Below are positions 1-8,639 of a stretch of DNA of 47,048 nucleotides, one piece after another. The notes below the pieces were generated by a model that saw nothing but the letters and a program-made list of their open reading frames with translations, was not told the DNA's origin and searched no databases. Origin of the DNA: Chlamydiota bacterium (lineage in GTDB: Bacteria; Chlamydiota; Chlamydiia; Chlamydiales; Parachlamydiaceae); contig JABDGJ010000001.1 of NCBI GenBank assembly GCA_013286075.1, positions 27,973-75,020 of the forward strand, given 5' to 3'. A program made the position numbers and the translations under genes. Numbering within the stretch: the stretch's first letter is position 1; every line of letters starts with the position of its first letter.

Positions 1-1134
1 CAACAGGCTCAAAAAGAAAAAATTGTTCTTGTTTTAGATGAAATTAGCTGGATGGGTTCAAAAGACCCTACGTTTCTTGGAAAACTCAAAACCGCTTGGG
101 ATCTCTACTTCAAAAATAACCCTCAGCTAGTTCTGATTCTATGTGGGTCTATTTCCAGTTGGATTGAAGAAAATATTCTTAGCAGTACGGGATTTATGGG
201 AAGGATATCTCTAGACATAGTACTAGAAGAACTTCCTTTATATGAATGTAATGAGTTTTGGAATGCAGAGCAAAATCGAGTATCAGCTTTTGATAAGCTT
301 AAAGTACTTTCTGTAATGGGGGGTGTTCCACGTTACCTTGAAGAAATTCTGCCAAATCAAAGCGCAGAGACAAATATCCAAAGATTATGTTTTCGAAAAG
401 AAGCTTTTCTTTTTAGTGAGTTTGAACGAATTTTTTCAGATTTATTCTCTAACAGAAGCTCTACTTACAAAACCATCGTCGAAAGACTTTCTAATGGTCC
501 TTGTGAGCTTAAAGATATTTACACGGCCTTGAAGGTTGAAAAAAACAGCCTGGTTTCTGAATACATGGAAGACCTCGTTACGGCAGGATTTGTTTCACGC
601 GATTTTACATGGCATCTTAAGACAGGTCTAGATTCAAAATTAAGCCATTATCGACTCAAGGATAATTATTTAAGATTTTATCTCAAATATATTGAGCCGA
701 ACAAAAAGAAAATTGAAAAACAAGGATTAAAACTACTACCTCAATGGCAATCTGCAATGGGATTACAGTTTGAGAACCTTGTCCTTAACAATCGAAAAAC
801 GGTACAGAAAATCCTTGGTATCGATCCTTCTGAAATTGTAAATGACAATCCATTTTTTCAGCGTAAAGCGAATGATCGACAGGGATGCCAAATTGATTAC
901 ATGATCCAAACAAAGTTTGGAACCTGTTATCTATGCGAAATCAAATTTAACTCTCAGGAAATTACAAAAAGTGTCATTGACGAAGTTAAACAGAAAATTA
1001 AAAGCTTAGCTCTTCCTAAAAATAGGTCAATAAGACCTGTTTTAATTCATGTGAATGGTGTTGATGAATCTGTATTGGAAAGTGATTTCTTTTCTTCGAT
1101 TATCGACTTTAATGATCTTCTACACAAACACTGA
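1..1134 (+). CDS. AAA-type ATPase with C-terminal DUF234/PD-(D/E)XK-like domain, 5' partial
   Basis: The frame is open from base 1, so the start and Walker A region lie outside the window. The first residues include a Walker B strand (IVLVLDEISWM), followed by LILCGSISSWI, which fits the sensor-1 region of the archaeal/bacterial ATPase group that precedes DUF234. The middle (about residues 150-220) looks like a winged helix. The C-terminus has QIDYMIQ and, about 15 residues later, CEIKF, matching the D...ExK pattern of PD-(D/E)XK nuclease-like folds. These proteins are usually stand-alone ATPases of unknown function, common in accessory regions. A later Met (base 52) exists but lies downstream of Walker B, so it is not the real start. 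The family call is confident; the biological role is unknown. Confidence 0.85.
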   Translation, partial: QQAQKEKIVLVLDEISWMGSKDPTFLGKLKTAWDLYFKNNPQLVLILCGSISSWIEENILSSTGFMGRISLDIVLEELPLYECNEFWNAEQNRVSAFDKLKVLSVMGGVPRYLEEILPNQSAETNIQRLCFRKEAFLFSEFERIFSDLFSNRSSTYKTIVERLSNGPCELKDIYTALKVEKNSLVSEYMEDLVTAGFVSRDFTWHLKTGLDSKLSHYRLKDNYLRFYLKYIEPNKKKIEKQGLKLLPQWQSAMGLQFENLVLNNRKTVQKILGIDPSEIVNDNPFFQRKANDRQGCQIDYMIQTKFGTCYLCEIKFNSQEITKSVIDEVKQKIKSLALPKNRSIRPVLIHVNGVDESVLESDFFSSIIDFNDLLHKH

Positions 1135-1225
1135 GCTTAAATATGAAAAGATGGTTTATTTCAGACACTCACTTGGGTCGTTTCATTTTACGTCCCGCAT
1201 AATCAAATATGGAGTTACACTACTT

Positions 1226-1819
1226 ATGAAAAAAATCTTATTGGTTTCCTGTTTAATGCTTTTATTTTCAGGCCTTTCCGGGACAGAAATCTCACGATCT
1301 ACAGCTTTTTTCCAAGCTAGTAAAAACCAACCGTATCACTTGTCTATAGGGACCGTCCTCTTTAATGAAGAAGGACTTATTGCTTGCCATCATTTTAAAG
1401 AAATTCTAGGCCATAAAGATATCTACATTCTGATGCGAGAAAGTATGGAGAATGATGAAACTCCTCTTATGACATTGCACCGTGGTTTGAAAGAAGAGTT
1501 TGGAGCTACTGCAACCCCTACAGCTTTTTTGGGATGCTTATCGGGATATCTTCCTGACGCTCGCCTTCCATTTGAAAAGACAACTCTTTACATTGCTTGT
1601 CAACTTATCAATTGGAATCCGGAAAATAGGGATGCAGAAGATCCCGAAGCTTGTAGCGTGATTGAATGGCTTGAGCCTAACATTTTAATCGCATTAATGA
1701 AAGCACAAGGAATTCGATTTCAACATAGGGTGGATGCAGATGAGTCGCAGATGATCAAGCGAGCTTTACCTTATATTCAGCAAGAATTGGGACCAATTTA
1801 CTCCAATCAAAAGTTCTGA
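1226..1819 (+). CDS. Nudix-like hydrolase with N-terminal signal peptide
   Basis: I chose the ATG at 1226 because it is preceded by GGAG at 1211-1214 and gives a classic signal peptide (MKKILLVSCLMLLFSG, then a small-residue region). The frame extends upstream to 1055 but that stretch overlaps the preceding gene. The mature part has a degenerate Nudix box: spacing E-x7-R-x-L-x-E-E-x-G is kept (HRGLKEEFGA), while the first Gly and the Glu of the RE pair are replaced. Nudix enzymes cleave nucleoside diphosphate derivatives using Mg2+ held by the EE pair, which is present. Export of a Nudix protein is unusual and suggests action in the periplasm or host. The stop codon falls inside dispersed repeat copy A. 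Activity is uncertain because of the altered box. Confidence 0.75.
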   Translation: MKKILLVSCLMLLFSGLSGTEISRSTAFFQASKNQPYHLSIGTVLFNEEGLIACHHFKEILGHKDIYILMRESMENDETPLMTLHRGLKEEFGATATPTAFLGCLSGYLPDARLPFEKTTLYIACQLINWNPENRDAEDPEACSVIEWLEPNILIALMKAQGIRFQHRVDADESQMIKRALPYIQQELGPIYSNQKF

Positions 1820-1880
1820 AATCGTCCAACCGCCCACTTTTTCTCCATCATCCACAAGCACTTATGAGTAAGATTGCACT
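1807..1880 (+). repeat. Dispersed repeat, copy A
   Basis: This stretch shares the core AAAGTTCTGAA, then TCGTCCA and CCGCC, a CTTTTT tract and, further on, TATGAGTAA with the copies near 13160 and 18375. The preceding gene ends within it (the TGA of TTCTGAA). The nature of the element is unknown; it has no coding capacity. Confidence 0.65.
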
Positions 1881-2053
1881 TGAAATAAAACCTTGCATCA
1901 ACTTAATTTTATTCGAGTTCTGTCTATCGAAGTGAAAAAACATTGCGATGGAAGTGATATTTGGTCTGGCGGGAGGCGATTCTTTGTTCATATTCTATAG
2001 GCTCACTGTTGTTTGAAAGAATAATAGATTCAATTTTGTGTAAAGGAAATGAT

Positions 2054-2776
2054 ATGAAAAAAGGTTTAGTTGTCATAACAGGTGCAAGTGCTGGTATTGG
2101 AGAAGCTACTGCAATTCAATTTTCTAATGCTGGTTATCCTCTTCTTCTAATCGGACGACGACTCCTCAACCTAAAAGCTCTCAACTTGCCAAATACTATG
2201 TGTGAAGAAGTTGATGTTACTAATCTTTCTAGATTCAAAGACGCAATACGCAAATCTGAAAAAGAATTTGGCGAAACGGAATGTCTTATAAACAATGCTG
2301 GAGTATTATTTATTAATTTAGCTCACCAACAAAATCCTGAAGAATGGAAAAAAATGCTCGATGTCAATATTTTAGGAGTTCTTCATGGCATTCACACAGT
2401 GCTTCAAAGTATGATACAAAGGCAAACAGGGACAATTATTAATATTAGTTCCCTAGGAGGAAGAAAAACATTTCCTACCCATGCAATTTATTGCGCAACG
2501 AAATTTGCTGTACACTCACTTACCGAAAGCATTAGAGAAGAGGTAGCAAATCACAACGTTCGTTTAATGACAATCGCTCCAGGTAATGTAAAAACTGAGA
2601 TCTTGGATCAAGCAGCGTCTCAAGAAATTAAGAACACCCATAGTTCTTATAAAAGAGAGCCTTATGAAAATTTACAATCTGAAGATGTTGCAAGAACAAT
2701 CCTTTTTGCCTACGAACAACCACAAAATGTATGCATGAGAGAGATTGTCATTTGTCCTACCCGTCAAGTTATATAA
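2054..2776 (+). CDS. Short-chain dehydrogenase/reductase (SDR family)
   Basis: The ATG at 2054 follows AAAGGAAATGAT and gives a 240-aa protein, normal for a classical SDR. It begins with the Rossmann signature TGASAGIGEA, followed by IGRR, NNAG, the catalytic Ser in NISSLGG and the YxxxK motif as YCATK. It therefore should be an NAD(P)-dependent oxidoreductase acting on a small hydroxy or keto substrate. The overall pattern resembles the YdfG/3-hydroxy acid dehydrogenase group, but the substrate cannot be told from sequence. An upstream in-frame extension to 1961 lacks a ribosome-binding site and adds no recognisable domain. It stands alone, with no operon partner. Confidence 0.9.
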   Translation: MKKGLVVITGASAGIGEATAIQFSNAGYPLLLIGRRLLNLKALNLPNTMCEEVDVTNLSRFKDAIRKSEKEFGETECLINNAGVLFINLAHQQNPEEWKKMLDVNILGVLHGIHTVLQSMIQRQTGTIINISSLGGRKTFPTHAIYCATKFAVHSLTESIREEVANHNVRLMTIAPGNVKTEILDQAASQEIKNTHSSYKREPYENLQSEDVARTILFAYEQPQNVCMREIVICPTRQVI

Positions 2777-2976
2777 AAGGCTTTAAATATATAATGTGGC
2801 AGATGGCGGCGATACCTTCATTCGCTCCTTCTCTAATGTCTTAGATAATTTCCTTGATCCTCACTATTCCAGCTTTTTCTAAAATTCAAAATAGGGGGAT
2901 TTTTTCCCTAGTGAGCCAATATTTTCCTCCCCTATAATACATCGTTAAATATAAAACTATCCAGGGAGGTTTGACG

Positions 2977-3939
2977 ATGGATCTAAGAAAAAAAATCATT
3001 ACATTCATGCTTTTGTTATCCGCTAGTTTTTCTCTGTTCGCTGATCAAGGAAAAATAGCTAAGGTCAATGGGATCAATATTTGGTATGAGACTTTTGGAA
3101 ACAAAAAAAATCCATCACTTTTATTAATAATGGGTGGATGTTGTCAAGGTGTTCTCTGGCCTCGAGAATTTTGCGAACGATTGGCCGCAGAAGGTTTTTA
3201 CGTTATTCGTTATGACCACAGAGATTCTGGTTTATCAACATGTTTTGATTTCGAAACGAACCCCTACAATTTAATGGATATGACACAGGATGCTGTCGGT
3301 GTACTTGATATAATCGGCATAGAAAGAGCTCATCTATTTGGAGTTTCTCTTGGGGCATTTCTTTCTGAAATAATGGCAGCCTATTACCCAGAAAGGGTTA
3401 ATTCGATTTTACTATTGAGTTCAAGCTGTGAACTGCGTCCGATGAATCTCGCTTATGCTGGACTACCTCCTGAAAAGGAGGCTATATATTCTCCACCAAC
3501 GGAAGAATATCTTACTTGGATGCAAGAATTTATGAAGCTGTCACCCCAAACAGAAGAAGAAAGGCTTGCTCAACGAATAGATGGTTGGAATAAATTAAAT
3601 GGTCAAAAATTTCCATTAGATGAAAGAATCAATCGAGAAGTTCATCAGGAATTCTTATCTAGACTTCGCTATCCTCAAGGAATTCTTAATCATATTGCAA
3701 TGTTAAACACTAGGGATTCTGAAGATTTGTTTCGAAGCACTCCTTCTAAAATAAGAGTTCCAACAGTGATCCTGCAAGGATCTGAAGATCCTCTTTTTCC
3801 TCCAGATCACGGAACAGGTTTGGCTCAGAAAATTAAACACTCAAAGTATTTTTTAGTAGAAGGAATGGGCCATGTTCCTAGTGATCACTTTTATGATCTT
3901 TATATTAGAATCCTAAAGGAACAAGCTCTAATAAATTAG
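2977..3939 (+). CDS. Secreted alpha/beta hydrolase
   Basis: The ATG at 2977 has an excellent Shine-Dalgarno (AGGGAGG, 2963-2969) with 7-nt spacing; an in-frame TTG at 2971 is less likely. The protein starts with a signal peptide (residues 1 to about 23, ending SLFA). It carries the fold landmarks: IMGG oxyanion strand, RYDHRDSG, nucleophile elbow GVSLGAF with Ser, an acid in GSEDPLFP and the catalytic His in GMGHVPSDH. The layout resembles RdmC/aclacinomycin methylesterase-like hydrolases. The likely role is hydrolysis of an ester or related bond outside the cytoplasm. A -10-like TATAAT lies at 2933-2938. The substrate is unknown. Confidence 0.88.
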   Translation: MDLRKKIITFMLLLSASFSLFADQGKIAKVNGINIWYETFGNKKNPSLLLIMGGCCQGVLWPREFCERLAAEGFYVIRYDHRDSGLSTCFDFETNPYNLMDMTQDAVGVLDIIGIERAHLFGVSLGAFLSEIMAAYYPERVNSILLLSSSCELRPMNLAYAGLPPEKEAIYSPPTEEYLTWMQEFMKLSPQTEEERLAQRIDGWNKLNGQKFPLDERINREVHQEFLSRLRYPQGILNHIAMLNTRDSEDLFRSTPSKIRVPTVILQGSEDPLFPPDHGTGLAQKIKHSKYFLVEGMGHVPSDHFYDLYIRILKEQALIN

Positions 3940-3951
3940 AAAATAAAAAAA

Positions 3952-3995
3952 TCGATTTATACAGGATGAAAAATCCTTTTCTCCTGTGTAATCGA
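3952..3995 (+). terminator. Possible terminator hairpin after the hydrolase
   Basis: An imperfect inverted repeat (TCGATTTATACAGGA against TCCTGTGTAATCGA) begins 13 bp after the hydrolase stop. It is followed by GGCTTTT rather than a clean T-run, so efficiency is uncertain. Confidence 0.4.
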
Positions 3996-4017
3996 GGCTT
4001 TTAACAAGGAAAAAAGA

Positions 4018-4264
4018 ATGTCCTTAACGATTCAAGAATTATGTAGGTGGATGTAAACACATCCTGGAGCTTTCCAAAAGAGAAAAAGAATGTCTAATAT
4101 TTCTTCGGCAAGGCTATAGCTATCAAGAAATAGGAAATCTTCTTAAACTCTCTCATAGAACTGTAGAGCACTACATTGATTCGGCTAAAAATAAATTAGG
4201 ATTAGAAAATCGTTCGGAGCTTTTCTTGATAGCTGAAAAATTATTTCAGCTAAAGTTAATGTAA
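4018..4264 (+). pseudogene. LuxR-type HTH regulator remnant
   Basis: From about 4055 one frame encodes a full GerE/LuxR helix-turn-helix: LSKREKECLIFLRQGYS, then YQEIGNLL, SHRTVEHYI and NKLGLENRSEL. That frame begins after a TAA at 4025-4027 and has no start codon. The only nearby ATG (4018, after AAGGAAAAAAG) leads to a 12-codon peptide in another frame. The sensor half expected in this family is absent. I read this as the DNA-binding tail of a regulator whose front is lost or frameshifted. Confidence 0.7.
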
Positions 4265-4288
4265 TATATTAAAAAAAACCAAAAACTT

Positions 4289-4552
4289 TTGAAACAAAAA
4301 AATCATGTATTGACGCCAACGCTTACCGGTATTGCCGAAAGAAAACATTTATCTCATCCAAACATAGATCTAGACACTCATGTTCAAGATATTTTGAATA
4401 CAATTTATTATGAGGAATTACGCACCTACAAAGACAGGACAGCCATATCAATGATCCCTTTTCCGCCTAAGACTGGAATAGCAGTGCTTCCCACGTGCTT
4501 AATCGCTAAAACTTCTTTTAGATTACAGCTAATTCTTTCTTTTTCTTTTTGA
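4289..4552 (+). pseudogene. Fragment of an alpha/beta hydrolase
   Basis: Bases 4313-4420 encode a stretch typical of alpha/beta hydrolases of the salicylate-esterase-like group (TPTLTGIAERKHL followed by NIDLDTHVQDI and YYEEL). The part before it and the catalytic Ser, Asp and His regions after it are missing, and the frame then runs into unrelated sequence. The only start in this frame is a TTG without a good ribosome-binding site. It is a remnant unrelated to the intact hydrolase at 2977. Confidence 0.65.
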
Positions 4553-4613
4553 AAAAGCTTAGGGAAAAGTTTACTGTAGCGTTTGAAGACGTATTTTTTC
4601 ATAGCAAGTCAAC

Positions 4614-5180
4614 TCATCTTTGCCATTCGCTTCTCTTAAGTCGGTAAAGAACATGTCTTTTTAGTGGATGACCTTCTGGAAGCTTAGGATGATCAAAATC
4701 ATCTTTTGGGTCAGTATGCATACCGAGCTTTTCCATGACTCGCTTTGAACGAAGATTTGCTGGAACCGTGATTGAGACTATTTCGTCTAGCTTCAGCGTG
4801 TCAAATCCATATTGAAGCGAAACCTCTGCTCCTTCCGTTGCATACCCTTGCCCCCAAAATTCAGGAAGCAATCGCCAACCTACTTCAATTGCCGGAGTAA
4901 AATGAGCATCAAAACCAATGGGCCAAAGGCCAATCCACCCGATAAAGTCAGATACACCTGGAGCTGAAACAGCCCAAAGCCCCCATCCATAATCCTCTAT
5001 ATGGCGCTTATAAATTTCCAAGCGAGCACTGCTTTCCCCACGCGTCAAAGGGGTAAATAAAAATTCCATAGTGCGAGGATCTGCATTCAGGAGGGAAAGA
5101 GGTTCTAAATCTTCTTTTTTCCAGGGACGTAGGATCAATCGCTTAGTTTTGACTGTTTTGTCTATAGCCATATAATTCAT
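4614..5180 (-). CDS. GNAT acetyltransferase, RimJ/RimL type
   Basis: The protein opens with the pattern of this subfamily (TKRLILRPWKKEDL) and carries the acetyl-CoA pyrophosphate-binding loop as PEFWGQGYATEGA, followed by NLRSKRVMEKLGM. Length (188 aa) fits. Members acetylate protein N-termini or small molecules in the cytoplasm; the substrate is unknown here. Two in-frame ATGs (5180 and 5171) are possible and neither has a clear Shine-Dalgarno. The gene is flanked by decayed genes on both sides but is itself intact. Confidence 0.88.
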   Translation of the reverse strand: MNYMAIDKTVKTKRLILRPWKKEDLEPLSLLNADPRTMEFLFTPLTRGESSARLEIYKRHIEDYGWGLWAVSAPGVSDFIGWIGLWPIGFDAHFTPAIEVGWRLLPEFWGQGYATEGAEVSLQYGFDTLKLDEIVSITVPANLRSKRVMEKLGMHTDPKDDFDHPKLPEGHPLKRHVLYRLKRSEWQR

Positions 5181-5271
5181 AATTTTAATTTGTAGATGCG
5201 CTTCAGTTCAGGCGCGCTCCGCTAATCCACTCCGAATTTTAGACGAAATCATACGGAAAAAGCACACTTTC

Positions 5272-5467
5272 TCATGAAATGAGGTCGCTTGAAGAAAGTT
5301 TGAGCGCTTCTGCTAATTTTGCAATACTTGTTAAAGAAGGATTTCGTAGACCTCGTTCTATCCCTTCGATATAGTTTACATGAAAATCGCCTAATTCGTA
5401 ACTCTTCTTGAGTCAAGTCTAAATCATAACAACGCAAACGCACTATTTTTGCGAATTTGATAAACAC
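5272..5467 (-). pseudogene. XRE-family HTH regulator, frameshifted
   Basis: A GTG at 5467, preceded by AGAAGAGAAAT, starts an XRE domain (VRLRCYDLDLTQEEL). The frame is then lost near 5402. The adjacent frame continues the same domain convincingly (DFHVNYIEGIERG, NPSLTSIAKLAEAL) to a TGA at 5272-5274. Together the two parts form one 65-residue Cro/C1-type DNA-binding protein. A single small indel explains the break. Confidence 0.8.
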
Positions 5468-5518
5468 CTGATTTCTCTTCTATACTCTTTTCTTAAGGGA
5501 AATGGACTGGAATAACAT

Positions 5519-6517
5519 TTATTCTTCTAGCCAATTAAGAATTAAATCTACTCTTTCTTCGATATTACTTAAGCAATGTTTTGCTCCTTCAATTTCCCAA
5601 TAAGTAACATTCTTTCCTGCCACTTGTAATTTAGAAACCATGCTACAACCCTCTGTTAGGCTCACACGATTATCATCGGTTGCTTGAATGATTAAAATGG
5701 GAAGCTGAGGTTGGATATAATCTACAGTTAAGAGAGGGTCTCGTTTATTAATCCATTCCTCTTCATTTACTCCTTTTTCTAAACCAAAGTCTTTTATAAA
5801 CATTTCTTCCATATCAGAGCGAGATGCTATACATTGTCGCATATCTAACATGCCAGACAGGGAAACAACTTTAGAGAATTGATTCTGTAGTTCTGGAAAA
5901 CGCGCAAGGAAGAGGAACATTTCCATACCTCCACGGCTTCCTCCCAACAAATATGTTTTTTTGTTTTGAAAACTTAAATTGAGTTTGTTCTCTAATTTTG
6001 GGATAAAATCGATCAAGTTTTTGACATCATTAACGTCATTACCTCCAAATTCATCTTCCCCCTCACTTACACCACCACGATACATAGTAGAAATGACAGT
6101 GTATTGTTCAAAACACATAAGGTCGCTGGCAGGATTCAAAATCCCAAAAATTCTGTTGCCACCACGTAAAAAAACCAATAGAGGGTGATTCTCTGTATCA
6201 GGCACAAAACTAATAAGACCCTTTATTTTAAATCCATCACTTGGATAAGTGAAGACTAAGATACGCCTATTAAATTGCTGGATAGAATTTTTTTGAGTAT
6301 CTTTAACATAAGAACTTTGCAATAATTCATCTGTGATATCTTTTAGCTCAACATCGGCTGGCATTTCATAAAATTTTGCATATTCAGCAAATAATTCTCT
6401 TAATTTCTCAGACTCTTGCTTACGGCTTTCTGCATCTAGTGTATGTACTTCCTTACCTATTAAAGAGAAATTAAAAGGGGCAATGATAAGGATAAAAAAA
6501 AATAAAACCAGACGCAT
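5519..6517 (-). CDS. Secreted alpha/beta hydrolase, S9 peptidase/dienelactone hydrolase-like
   Basis: The frame reaches 6658, but the ATG at 6517 has AGAGGTG just upstream and begins a clear signal peptide (MRLVLFFFILIIAPF). The mature protein has the prolyl-oligopeptidase-type catalytic layout: VFLRGGNR for the oxyanion region, nucleophile elbow LLGGSRGGMEM, an acid in QATDDNRVS and the His in EGAKHCLSN. At 332 aa it has only the hydrolase domain and no beta-propeller. It should act outside the cytoplasm on an ester or peptide bond. It is one of several secreted hydrolases in this window. The exact substrate is unknown. Confidence 0.83.
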   Translation of the reverse strand: MRLVLFFFILIIAPFNFSLIGKEVHTLDAESRKQESEKLRELFAEYAKFYEMPADVELKDITDELLQSSYVKDTQKNSIQQFNRRILVFTYPSDGFKIKGLISFVPDTENHPLLVFLRGGNRIFGILNPASDLMCFEQYTVISTMYRGGVSEGEDEFGGNDVNDVKNLIDFIPKLENKLNLSFQNKKTYLLGGSRGGMEMFLFLARFPELQNQFSKVVSLSGMLDMRQCIASRSDMEEMFIKDFGLEKGVNEEEWINKRDPLLTVDYIQPQLPILIIQATDDNRVSLTEGCSMVSKLQVAGKNVTYWEIEGAKHCLSNIEERVDLILNWLEE

Positions 6518-6868
6518 ATACACCTCTATGCTGCTAAAATTAAACAGAGATTTTACATGAGTTTTAAAATGCTGGAAATAACAAATGTTAGATGGTGCAC
6601 TAGCGGTGCACTGACTTACGTATTGCACCACTCCCGCTATACCATGGTGAAGCTCCATTTAATTTTGACCCGAACATTCTCACACAGGAGGATTAACATC
6701 TAAGTTAAAAATACTGTCTTTTTTTCGCGATCATTTGATAAAATCGCTCTACGCGATTTATCTGAATTGCCGGGATTTTTCCATAAAAATTGACAAAATT
6801 AGATTGAAGTTATCATATGAGATGGATTCATTTTTTCTTTTCAAATTTTCTAAAAAAAGGTTTTCTAT
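6518..6868. promoter_or_regulatory. Divergent intergenic region with GGTGCAC repeats
   Basis: This 351-bp gap separates two divergent genes and must hold both promoters. It contains GGTGCAC at 6594-6600 and 6605-6611 and the inverted form TGCACC at 6624-6629, followed by ACCATGGTG near 6641. The cluster could be an operator; no regulator is identified. No ORF other than an unsupported upstream extension of the minus-strand gene is seen. Confidence 0.35.
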
Positions 6869-8422
6869 ATGCAAAACGTTTCTTCAACCATCCAATTACC
6901 AATAATATCTTCTTTGAGTCCTGAAAACTCGATGAGTCAAGTTTCGAGCACAACAACACCTGAACTTTCATCCGAAACTGTAAGTGCTAAACGTGAGGAA
7001 CGTCAACCAAGCATAGTATTACAAACCGCTGCTGACTATATGTCCATAACAAGGGAACACGTTTATCGACAAGCACCACCGTTTATTCGAAATATTCCTA
7101 CATATATTATCAATGACCTTGCTCAAATGGATCAAAATTCCGATTCCTCACATCAGACTCGCGATGCAGTTATCGGAGTTGTAGCAGATGAAGTTGTGGA
7201 AGGATTGCTAGGTCGACTTATAGGAGCTACTCCAGCAGGAATTGCAATTATGGTAGGCAACCTCGCCGCTGAACCGCTTCGCAGTACTTTACCTTCAATA
7301 GAACAAATAGAACAAAACCTTGGCTCTGATGATCGTTTTAAAGCACGTTTTGCAGAACGTCAAATACAAGCAAAGGTTCTAGTGGATATCTTAGCTCTTC
7401 CAGCAACTGCTGCAAATGTAATCAGCCGTCTTGCAAGAAGAGGATTTGATCATTTTACTCAGCCTGATTCATCTTCCCATTCTTTGTCTTGCTCAGGTTC
7501 GTTATCTTCGAGCTCTTCATCTTTGACTAGTTCATTATCTTCTTCAAGTTTTTCCACCTTATCTTCAACAGAGGTGCCAGCTTTTGACGAGTTATTTACT
7601 TTAGGACGGCAGCAAGAAGAAGCTAATATGTGGGAAATTATTCGAGTCAAGGTAATCCAACAAATAGGTCTATTTTCACCATTCGTACCTTCGAGTAGTT
7701 CTACAGTTACATCATCATCTTTTCCTACCATTACAACTGATACTTTTTCAACTTCATCTAGTCTTTCAATCATCATGCCTGAAGAATCAGTTGAAGAGCA
7801 GATAGTTGACCAATCACATGAAAAAGATCATAAAGAGGCCGAATGGACTGGTGTACAAATTCACATTCCTTTGGATAATATAAAAAATATTCAGATAAGC
7901 ACAGGAGTACAATTCAAAGGCGGACAGTATCAGACAGGAATTTCCACTACCTTAAGACATCCCGTGAAAGATCTTCATGTGAGCGGATCGATACAAGGTG
8001 ATTCTATTGGAGGTGGGTTAGATACATCGCTTCGTGACCCCGTGAGGAATCTTCATGGAAGCATTTTTATAGGTGATTTGTCTATACGCACAAGTTTTAG
8101 ACATCCCGCAAAAGATATAACCATAATGGTACCAATAGTTCCATTAGTGGGATTGAGTATCCCATTAAAAAAAATTTCTCAATCTCGAGTTACGGTTGGC
8201 ATTCCATTTATTCCGGGCGCATCTGCTTCAATTCCAGTAAAAAAGATAGAAAAAGTAGTTAAAGAGGTAGTTGTAGAACCTATTAAAGCTATTGGAAAAC
8301 CAGTAGAACACGTTGTGAAGGAAGTTGCTCAACCTGTAGGAAAGGTTGCAGAACGAGTGGTACGAAATGTAGTTAGACAACCTTTGAGAAGTGTTGGCAG
8401 AGTTTTTAAAAAAATGTTCTAA
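6869..8422 (+). CDS. Serine-rich repeat-containing orphan, candidate effector
   Basis: I do not recognise a family. The 517-aa protein has no signal peptide. Residues 1-45 are Ser/Thr-rich, residues about 100-145 contain a Gly/Ala-rich hydrophobic segment (LIGATPAGIAIMVGNLAAEPL), and poly-Ser tracts lie near residues 200-235 and 272-300. From about residue 335 there are three imperfect repeats with the motif [S/T]-x-R-[H/D]-P-[V/A]-[K/R], then two SIP[L/V]KKI units and a Val/Lys-rich tail repeating VVKEV and VxxVV. The basic, periodic C-terminus suggests an amphipathic or membrane-binding rod. The start at 6869 follows AAAAAAGG. The make-up, without an export signal, fits a type III secretion effector of chlamydiae, but that is inference. 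Confidence 0.7.
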   Translation: MQNVSSTIQLPIISSLSPENSMSQVSSTTTPELSSETVSAKREERQPSIVLQTAADYMSITREHVYRQAPPFIRNIPTYIINDLAQMDQNSDSSHQTRDAVIGVVADEVVEGLLGRLIGATPAGIAIMVGNLAAEPLRSTLPSIEQIEQNLGSDDRFKARFAERQIQAKVLVDILALPATAANVISRLARRGFDHFTQPDSSSHSLSCSGSLSSSSSSLTSSLSSSSFSTLSSTEVPAFDELFTLGRQQEEANMWEIIRVKVIQQIGLFSPFVPSSSSTVTSSSFPTITTDTFSTSSSLSIIMPEESVEEQIVDQSHEKDHKEAEWTGVQIHIPLDNIKNIQISTGVQFKGGQYQTGISTTLRHPVKDLHVSGSIQGDSIGGGLDTSLRDPVRNLHGSIFIGDLSIRTSFRHPAKDITIMVPIVPLVGLSIPLKKISQSRVTVGIPFIPGASASIPVKKIEKVVKEVVVEPIKAIGKPVEHVVKEVAQPVGKVAERVVRNVVRQPLRSVGRVFKKMF

Positions 8423-8529
8423 AGGAAAAAGTCTATTTCCGCTGAAGCTAAAATATCACCTAGAATGCATTAAGGAGTACTCAACTCTGAGATGTAGAGT
8501 CTTGTAGATCAGCAAGTTTCAATCCAGAT

Positions 8530-8559
8530 GATCATTTTCGTGACACCACGAAAATGATC
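8530..8559. repeat. Perfect 13-bp hairpin
   Basis: GATCATTTTCGTG (8530-8542) and CACGAAAATGATC (8547-8559) are perfect reverse complements around a 4-nt loop (ACAC). No T-run follows on either strand, so it is not a normal intrinsic terminator. It sits just before the coding remnant at 8554-8631. Confidence 0.7.
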
Positions 8560-8631
8560 TCAAATGTAGAATTTTTAGTTTTTCACCATTCTCAAGAATC
8601 TGACAAATATTTAGAGAAATTAATTAGGTAA
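8554..8631 (+). pseudogene. C-terminal coding remnant, paralogous to 33297-33443
   Basis: This short frame encodes NVEFLVFHHSQ, then DKYLEKLI and a stop, ending 8 bp before the GNAT start. A closely similar string (NVEFIIFRYSQ, DKYLEKI) lies just before the MazG-HIT gene at 33433. The two look like leftover ends of the same gene family, which I do not recognise. Confidence 0.45.
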
Positions 8632-8639
8632 ACATCAAT

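Noticed and set aside
7459..7776. Minus-strand ORF of 105 aa
   Set aside because: Acidic low-complexity shadow opposite the poly-Ser region of the 6869 gene; no ribosome-binding site.
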